Source: Euptelea pleiosperma (lineage: Eukaryota > Streptophyta > Magnoliopsida > Ranunculales > Eupteleaceae). From it: DNA of 64,000 nucleotides. Position 1 is the stretch's first letter. Every line of letters begins with the position of its first letter. Location of the stretch: assembly GCA_035048495.1 (NCBI GenBank), contig CM068547.1:4987700-5051699 (forward strand), written 5' to 3'. The notes beneath the pieces are model-generated. The model saw nothing but the letters and a program-made list of their open reading frames with translations, made no database searches and was not told where the DNA came from. Both the position numbers and the translations under genes were made by a program. Of the stretch, positions 58,298 through 64,000 are shown in pieces.

Positions 58298-59658
58298 TTA
58301 CAATTTAAAAATAAGTTGCAAACCCTTTATCCCTAAAAACATAGAGACCACGAGAGCATAGACAATACACATTGTCGGCGATACACAATATATTGAAAAC
58401 GCGTAGCTGCACAACATTGAAGCTTGTGCCGTTAAAAGCAAGGGGCGCAAAGGGAATCCTTTTGTGAGTGAATAAATTATAAACATAGACATCAAAAATC
58501 CTATCACGACGGAAGTTGCGAAAGAAATCGCAAAGCTTGGATAAGAACTCATAATGGGGTCTCCGGCCTTGTGTGGTGGACCTGGTGGTGTTGGGTTAGT
58601 TTTGGAATCATCCTGCCAAAACCCACCAGGAGGGGTAATTCCGATTTGAAATGTTGCTGTTGCTACGAGAACAGCGACCACCAATAGGACATTCCGAGTG
58701 CCGTTCGACATATTGCCGTCAAACTGAAGCCGAAAGTAGTCCCCCCAGATCAGTAGACGAGATTTAAGCGTTGGCTCTTTTCTCGTCGGAATATCTTTGG
58801 TCCTTACGGCTTTGGCTTGGCGAAGGATTTCTTCCATTTTCACATTGTTTGGTTCACTTGGAGTGCTTAATAAGATATCCAGGCACGTCAGACCGTTCGC
58901 ATCCTTGGCGTTAACTTCCACCAACCTTCCACAATCACTCTCTTTGCTAAGCAGTATCTCTACAGCCTGTGTAATGGAAATCCATTAACAATTTTATAAG
59001 AGAGGGGCAACAAGAGAACCACAATAAAATTAGTTATAAGGATAGGCTTTACCTGGCGTTGTCTTCTAGAGGTTGCAAGATGCAAGACGGTGTTGCCGTC
59101 GTCGTCCTTCAGGTTTAAAACTTCTTCCTTGTATGGAGACCTCATGAGCCTTTCAACCAAGACTTTTAAGGCTTCAAACTGGTTGTTTTTCACGGCAAGG
59201 TGAAGTGCCGTCTCCCTCCCAACTGTCAATTCCTTGATAGAATCGGGGCAACAGGAGATCAATTCACTCAGAACAGCAGTGCTCCCTCCGACAGCTGCAC
59301 AGTGCAGAGGAGTTTTTCCCTCCCTGCCCTTAACGCGAGCTAGGTCGTGGTCCATTGCTAAGAGCCTTCTTACGGTTTCTATGTGCCCGTTTGTTACAGC
59401 CAGGTGCATGGGGCTTAGACCATTTTGGTTTAATTTTCTGGCAAATGAGGGCTTCAGGATCATGATCTCAATCGCAAAATGGGTTTGCCCAGACGATGAA
59501 GCTACGTGTAAAGGAGTTTCTAAAAATGGAACCCGATCTATTTTGTCAAGAATAAAGGGATCTTCACGAAGTAATATGTATAAGGCATTTACATCTCCCT
59601 CTTGGGCAGCATGAGCAGCTCGAGCCGCTTGAGCAGCACGGATTGACCTCTCAGCCAT
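58298..59658 (-). CDS. Ankyrin repeat / PGG-domain membrane protein (ACD6/ITN1 class)
   Basis: Two exons on the minus strand, 59658-59053 and 58966-58298. The donor is CAG|GTAAAG and the acceptor is ACACAG|GCT. The product has 424 residues. Ankyrin repeats fill roughly residues 15-240 (motifs ETPLHVASSSGQ, LSPMHLAVTNGH, KTPLHCAAVGGS, ETALHLAVKNNQ, NTVLHLATSRR). A charged linker leads to the PGG domain (ITPPGGFWQDD, PGG at 315-317). Four hydrophobic segments lie near 295-312, 348-368, 377-397 and 400-422. Length and order are normal for plant ANK-PGG proteins, some of which (ACD6, ITN1) act in defence or salt stress. The role here is not known. A TATA-like element (about 59728-59737) sits 70-80 bases before the ATG. 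It is the only intact copy of the local cluster. Confidence 0.9.
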
Positions 59659-60230
59659 TGTTTCTCGTAATAAAAATACAGTTTCGATGAAGCACGGTCA
59701 TAATAAGGAATTTTAATGAGGGCGAAGCATATATAATTCTCTACGGTTGTGCTATCCCACGCTTAACCGCTAAAAAGGCTTACGCTGCTTGAAGTCAAAC
59801 ATTTACGAAGTCCAACAAAGTTTCAAGCAAACATTTACGAAGTCCGACGGCCAAAACGAGTTTGTTTTTGAGGGACTTCTAGATCAAACTCTTCATAATT
59901 TCAAGCGTTAAACGTGTACGGTGTAGAAAAGTCATCGTCGATCCAAATTAAAAACCGGAGCCTCCTTCCCTTCACTTTCCTGCCTCTTGACTAGCTCTTA
60001 TTAGAATTTTACACGTGAAAGTTATAGGTAGGCGGGAAAGTGTCAAAGTGATTGAAAGAAGGTTTCCTGCAGAATTCAAGATTGGAAAATTATAGCATCA
60101 CCTGCAGATAATGATAATACTGTAGAGTCGTCATCGTCCCTACGTCCGCACGTATGACCTTAATGTTTTTCCACACGTTTGATATTCACACCTTAATGTT
60201 TTTCCACACGTTTGATGTGAATATCGAGGA
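59659..60230 (-). promoter_or_regulatory. Promoter region of the intact ANK-PGG gene, duplicated upstream of the second copy
   Basis: The segment resembles 63202-63935 in long stretches (for example gtcatcgtcgatccaaatta, cctgcagataatgataat, gtgaatatcgagg against gtgaatatggagg). The duplication that produced the two genes therefore included about 0.6-0.7 kb of 5' flank. Confidence 0.7.
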
Positions 60231-60266
60231 TCATCAATTGTTTGGCTAGAGGTAGGACAATAGAGA

Positions 60267-60653
60267 CGGAAAAATCTATGATACCGACTTCGATATCAAA
60301 AATTTGATGCCGAAGTCCCTCAATTTTCCACATAGTAGACTCTTTCGGGCCCACTGACTCCATGAATATTTGGCCCACATCTTGGTGGACCCACACACCA
60401 AAAATCAGTGTGATTAGCGATTTCTAGCCATTGAATTTGAGCACTCTTTCATCATGGGCTTGGAACCACTTAATAGGCATGTTCATAAAGCCCATGATGA
60501 AAAGTGCTAAAATCCTACGGCTAGAATTCACCAATCACGCTGATTTTTGGTGTGTGGGTCCACCAAGATGTGGCCAAATATTCATGGAGTTGGTGGGCCC
60601 GAAAGAGTCTACTACGTGGCAAATCGAGGGACTTTGGCCTGAAAGATTTTTCG
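60267..60653. mobile_element. Foldback element, family 'TTTCGGGCCCACTG', full-length copy
   Basis: It starts cggaaaaatct and ends agatttttcg (inverted). The arms carry cgaagtccctcaatttt, tctttcgggcccactg, caccaaaaatcag and their inverse. The centre holds tcatcatgggcttgg / gcccatgatgaaaag. This is the best copy for defining the family ends. Confidence 0.8.
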
Positions 60654-60773
60654 TTTTTTATTTTGGGGTGCTCTAGTTTCGTGATCCTTATTAGAATTTC
60701 GTACTCTTGTGACCGCATTGGTGGGGGATCCCCCCGTCGCCATTTGAACTTTTTATTGTTTTTTCCTAGTTGG

Positions 60774-61019
60774 TCAAGGAGCGACACCTTTGAAGTGACC
60801 TAAGCCCTTCAACCAAGACTCTGAAGGCTCCAAACTAGTATTTTTCACTGCAAGGTTAAGTGCCGTCTCCCTACCAACTGTCAATTCCTTGATAGAATCG
60901 GGGCAACCGGAGATCAATTCACCCAGACCATCAGTGCTCCCTTCGACAGCTGCACAGTGCAGATGAGTTTTACCCTCCCTGCCCTTAACACGAGCGAGGT
61001 CATGGTCCAGTGCTAAGAG
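60774..61019 (-). pseudogene. Ankyrin fragment of a third ANK-PGG copy
   Basis: The minus frame has DHDLARVKGREGKTHLHCAA, then SIKELTVGRETALNLAVKN, closely matching the middle ankyrin repeats of the two neighbouring genes. It ends abruptly at both sides, and a frame change occurs near the right part. It is joined head-on to a PPR-like fragment. Confidence 0.8.
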
Positions 61020-61430
61020 TCCTCTTTCTTCCATCAATTTCACAAGCCCAAAGGCTCAGTATAGGTTGTGACATTAGGTAAACATCCATGTTTTCCCATT
61101 TGACTTCTTCCACTGCCACATAAACCTTTTGTAAGTGTATTTAATGTTATCAATATGGGATTGGTAACCACAATGTTAGGGTGGCAACCCCATGTTATCA
61201 ACTTGTTCCACGTCTTGGTTGCACCATCAATAAGAGTACTTAGACCATGTACGAGTGTGTTATATGCACAACATTGGGCCAACATCCCTCTCTGACCATC
61301 CAATCAGACAAGTCAGAGAGCTTCATATATATACTCTTTCTTTCAAGGGCTAGCACAAACAATTGGGTCCTCGACATCCTCCATCTTGCAATGATGGTGG
61401 GCGAGTTCAGTCCCAAGACGTGGAGATAAC
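61020..61430 (-). pseudogene. PPR gene fragment joined to the ankyrin fragment
   Basis: The minus strand has PPR-type phrases: CAYNTLVHGL, a GCHPNIVVTNP stretch, LTKGLCGSGR, KHGCLPNVTTY and then VKLMEERG, which runs directly into LLALDHDLARVKG of the ankyrin fragment. Frames shift several times. Spacing between phrases is roughly 35 residues, as in PPR proteins. Confidence 0.65.
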
Positions 61431-61802
61431 CCGGCCGAGAAGATGAAAAAATCAAATAAAAAAACAGGCTGGTATATTTATTGGGTTGTTTATAACTCAG
61501 GCATGGGTGCGTATGTGCAAGGATGTTGCTGCTTACCACAATGTTAAATGAGGCCTTGAAACTGACATTTAATTTTTTGGCAATATTGAAAATCTTATAC
61601 AAAGAAGATGTGCGTGTAAATTCATCTCCTTTCACAGATCCAGACCGTTGACGAGCGGATCATAGCTTTGTTATTGATCTCTAATACATAAACGACCCGA
61701 TAAACATAATAAAACTTATTTTTTATTATATAAGCGGATCAAATTAACAAGATTGAACTGTACATGCAAACAAACAAATTATTTTAATTCGTATAATTTC
61801 TT
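61431..61802. other. AT-rich spacer between ANK copies
   Basis: No gene or repeat was recognised. Confidence 0.45.
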
Positions 61803-63201
61803 TTACCATGCCCGTGCTGAGCACAGCAAATTACATAGATACTGATAACAAAAATAAAAAACAACCATTACGTTTACAACATTGATCAAATATAAATACA
61901 ACAAGTTAAAATCGATAGAAGGCCCATCAAAACAAGATAGCAAATAAATACTTTGTACGACACAGTATACTGAAAACCCGTAACTGCCCAACATTGAAAC
62001 TTGTGCTATGAAAAGCAAGAAGCGCAAAGGGAATCCTTTTGTGAGTAAAGAAATTATTAACATAGACATCAAAAACCCTATCATGTTGCAAATCGCGAAA
62101 AGATCCGCAAAAAGTGGATTAGAAGTCATAATTGGCTGTCCGGGCACGTGTGCTGGTGATGTATGGTTGCTTCTTCCAGAGGTGGTATTGTAATCTGATA
62201 TACCGTCATCCTGCCAAAAGCCACCAGGAGGGCTAATTCCGATTCCAAAGGTTGCTGTTGCCACGAGACCAGCGACCAGAGGATATTCCGAGTGTAGTTC
62301 CCAATATTGCCATCAATCTGTTGAGGCGCTTGCACTATTGTCGTCGGGTTATTTTCCGGGACCTGTGTATTTGTAGTAGGTGGTGGAAGAGACGGAATAT
62401 TTTCGATTACCACATTGTTTGGTTCACTTGGAGTTACACCGTTCGCATCCTTGGCGTTAACTTCCACCACCGTTTGACTATCATTCTCCCTGCTATGCAG
62501 TAGCTCTACAGCCTGCATGTGCAATGAATATCCATTAACAATTTTAGAAGAGCAGGGCAACAAGAGAACCGCACAATAAAATTAGTTATAAGGATAGAAT
62601 TTGCCTGGAGTTGTCCTCTAGAGGTTGCGAGATGCAAGACGGTGTTGCCATCCTTGTCCTTCATGTTTAAAACTTCTTCCTTGTATGGAGCCCTCATGAG
62701 CCCTTCAACCAAGACTTCGAAGGCTTCAAACTTGTTGTTGTTCAATGCAAGGTGAAGTGCCGTCTCCCTCTCAACTGTCAATTCCTTGACAGAATCGGGG
62801 CACCAGGAGATCAATTCAGCCAGAACATCAGTTCTCCCTTCGACAGCTGCACAGTGCAGAGGAGTTTTCCCCTCCCTGCCCTTAACGCGAGCGAGGTCAT
62901 GGTCCATTGCTAAGAGTCCTCTCACTGTCTCTATGTGCCCATTTGTTATAGCCAGGAGCATGGGGCTTAGACCATTTTGGTTTAATTTTCTAGCTAATGA
63001 AGGCTTCAGGATCATAATCTCAATCACGAAATGGGTTTGCCCAGCCGATGATGCTATGTGTAAAAGAGTTTCTGAAAATGGAACCTGACCTATTTTGTCA
63101 AGAATAAAGGGTTCTTCAACAAGTAGTTCGTGCAAGGCATTTACATTGCCCTCTTGGGCAGCTTCAGCAGCATGAACAGCACTGATTGGACTCTGAGTCA
63201 T
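61803..63201 (-). pseudogene. Tandem ANK-PGG copy, frameshifted
   Basis: Exon 1 (63201-62605) gives 199 residues with the same ankyrin repeats as the neighbour (LSPMLLAITNGH, KTPLHCAAVEGR, ETALHLALNNNK, NTVLHLATSRG). The presumed donor is CAG|GCAAAT, a GC donor where the neighbour has GT. Exon 2 starts at 62512 (ATGCAG|GCT). About nine codons (the CLDILL region) are missing, and the linker is a different, proline-rich sequence (LPPPTTNTQVPENNP). Near 62278-62283 one base is missing compared with the neighbour (ATCCTCTGG where the frame needs a further T), so the ankyrin part ends out of frame before the PGG domain (ISPPGGFWQDD, which sits in the next frame from 62264). The membrane part is otherwise open to 61803. 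It could be a pseudogene or a sequence error. Confidence 0.85.
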
Positions 63202-63292
63202 TACTCTTCAGAATCGAAAAGATAACAAGGCAATAAACCCTTAAAAACTAGTCTGGAGTCTGGACCCTGGAGATGCTTGATTTATTGCATCA

Positions 63293-63306
63293 TAATATAT
63301 ATAAAA
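63293..63306 (-). promoter_or_regulatory. TATA-like element of the broken ANK-PGG copy
   Basis: Minus-strand TTTTATATATATT lies about 95 bases before the ATG at 63201. Confidence 0.45.
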
Positions 63307-63502
63307 AGAAGGCCGCGGAGATGCACGCTTATTGGTTGGTTCGAACGCAGGATGAAAATTTTCTCAAATCCAATGCTTAGAAATCATCAATCAAGCTGAG
63401 TTTTGGTGTGTAGGTCAACCAAAGTCCGAAGCCAAATATTTACGAGGTCAGCCGGCCAAACAGTTTTGGAGGGACTTCTATATCAAACTTTTCATAAAGA
63501 AC

Positions 63503-63651
63503 TCGAGAATTTTTTTGAAGCGGCGAGATTTTTTAAGCAGAGACCATGCTCCCAATAAACGCGAGCCACATATGCCCATGGCTATATGTGGCGTGCCATC
63601 ATTGGTGCATGATTGCTGCTTCAAAAATCCTTCGCTGCACAAATTTTTCTC
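63503..63651. mobile_element. MITE, family 'GAGAAATTTTTGAAGCGGCG', copy 3, in the ANK copy promoter
   Basis: 149 bp flanked by the direct repeat AAAGAAC (63496-63502 and 63652-63658). The ends are gagaatttttttgaagcggc and (reverse complement) gagaaaaatttgtgcagcg. The corresponding place upstream of the intact ANK gene (near 59900-59920) lacks it. Confidence 0.85.
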
Positions 63652-64000
63652 AAAGAACGCGTACGTTGTTGAAGAGTCATCGTCGATCCAAATTAAAAAC
63701 CAGAGCTTCGTTCCAATCACTTTCCTTCCTCTTGACTCGCTTTAATTAAAATTTTACACAGTAAACTTATAGAAATATAAGCGGGGAATTGATGGGAAGG
63801 AGGTTTATTGCAGAATTGATCAAGAATGGAAAACGATAGCATCGCCTGCAGATAATGATAATGTTGTACTGTTGTCATCCTCCCTCAGTCCAGACCGTGC
63901 GATGTTTTCAATTCATATGATGTGAATATGGAGGAGTAAATCCGGCTCCGCCACTGGTGGAGACGATAAGAAGGAACTATTGATGGTCGGACCAGGTCCG
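63652..64000 (-). promoter_or_regulatory. Distal promoter flank of the second ANK copy
   Basis: It aligns by eye with about 59920-60230 upstream of the intact gene. I see no further gene before the window ends. Confidence 0.55.

Noticed and set aside
63944..63956. ggctccgccactg near the window end, like a hAT element terminus
   Set aside because: Only 13 bases, with the other end not visible. It may be chance or an element cut by the window.

Overview
This is a nuclear segment of a flowering plant. The evidence is multi-exon genes with GT-AG introns, a 22-exon plastid-type NADH-dependent glutamate synthase gene, a plant SFT2-type membrane gene, plant ankyrin/PGG-domain genes, Ty1/copia, Ty3/gypsy, RTE and L1-like retroelement remnants, and many MITE-like foldback elements. 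The long introns and dense short DNA elements suit a repeat-rich, probably woody angiosperm. The species cannot be fixed from the sequence alone.

Layout. (1) 1-17,700: 3' part of an SFT2-like vesicle transport gene on +. Its last intron (3,709-17,610, about 13.9 kb) holds two degenerate copia elements, a 468-bp TRIM-like element nested in the second copia, and a PPR pseudogene. (2) 17,700-38,370: no convincing gene. It holds a 96-bp tandem duplication, at least four families of foldback/hAT-like elements (including a pile-up at 30.6-32.1 kb), SINE-like and RTE LINE remnants, and a three-unit tandem repeat of about 160 bp. (3) 38,370-53,340: complete GLT1 (NADH-GOGAT), whose reconstructed 2,209-residue product is close to the family length. 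One of its introns begins with GC. (4) 53,340-58,290: intergenic, with gypsy, L1/RNase H and MITE fragments. (5) 56,000-63,950: an ankyrin/PGG cluster on -. It has one intact gene (58,298-59,658), one broken tandem copy (61,803-63,201) and two gene fragments, one fused to a PPR fragment.

The genes do not form one pathway. GLT1 makes glutamate in plastids (GS/GOGAT cycle), SFT2-like proteins act in Golgi/endosome vesicle traffic, and ANK-PGG proteins are membrane proteins often linked to stress or immunity. I found no tRNA or rRNA gene, CRISPR array or prokaryote-style operon. The most unusual points are a 46-bp direct repeat flanking an end-truncated copia element, the TRIM inside a copia inside an intron, the hAT element inside a SINE-like unit, and the duplicated and shuffled ANK/PPR pieces.
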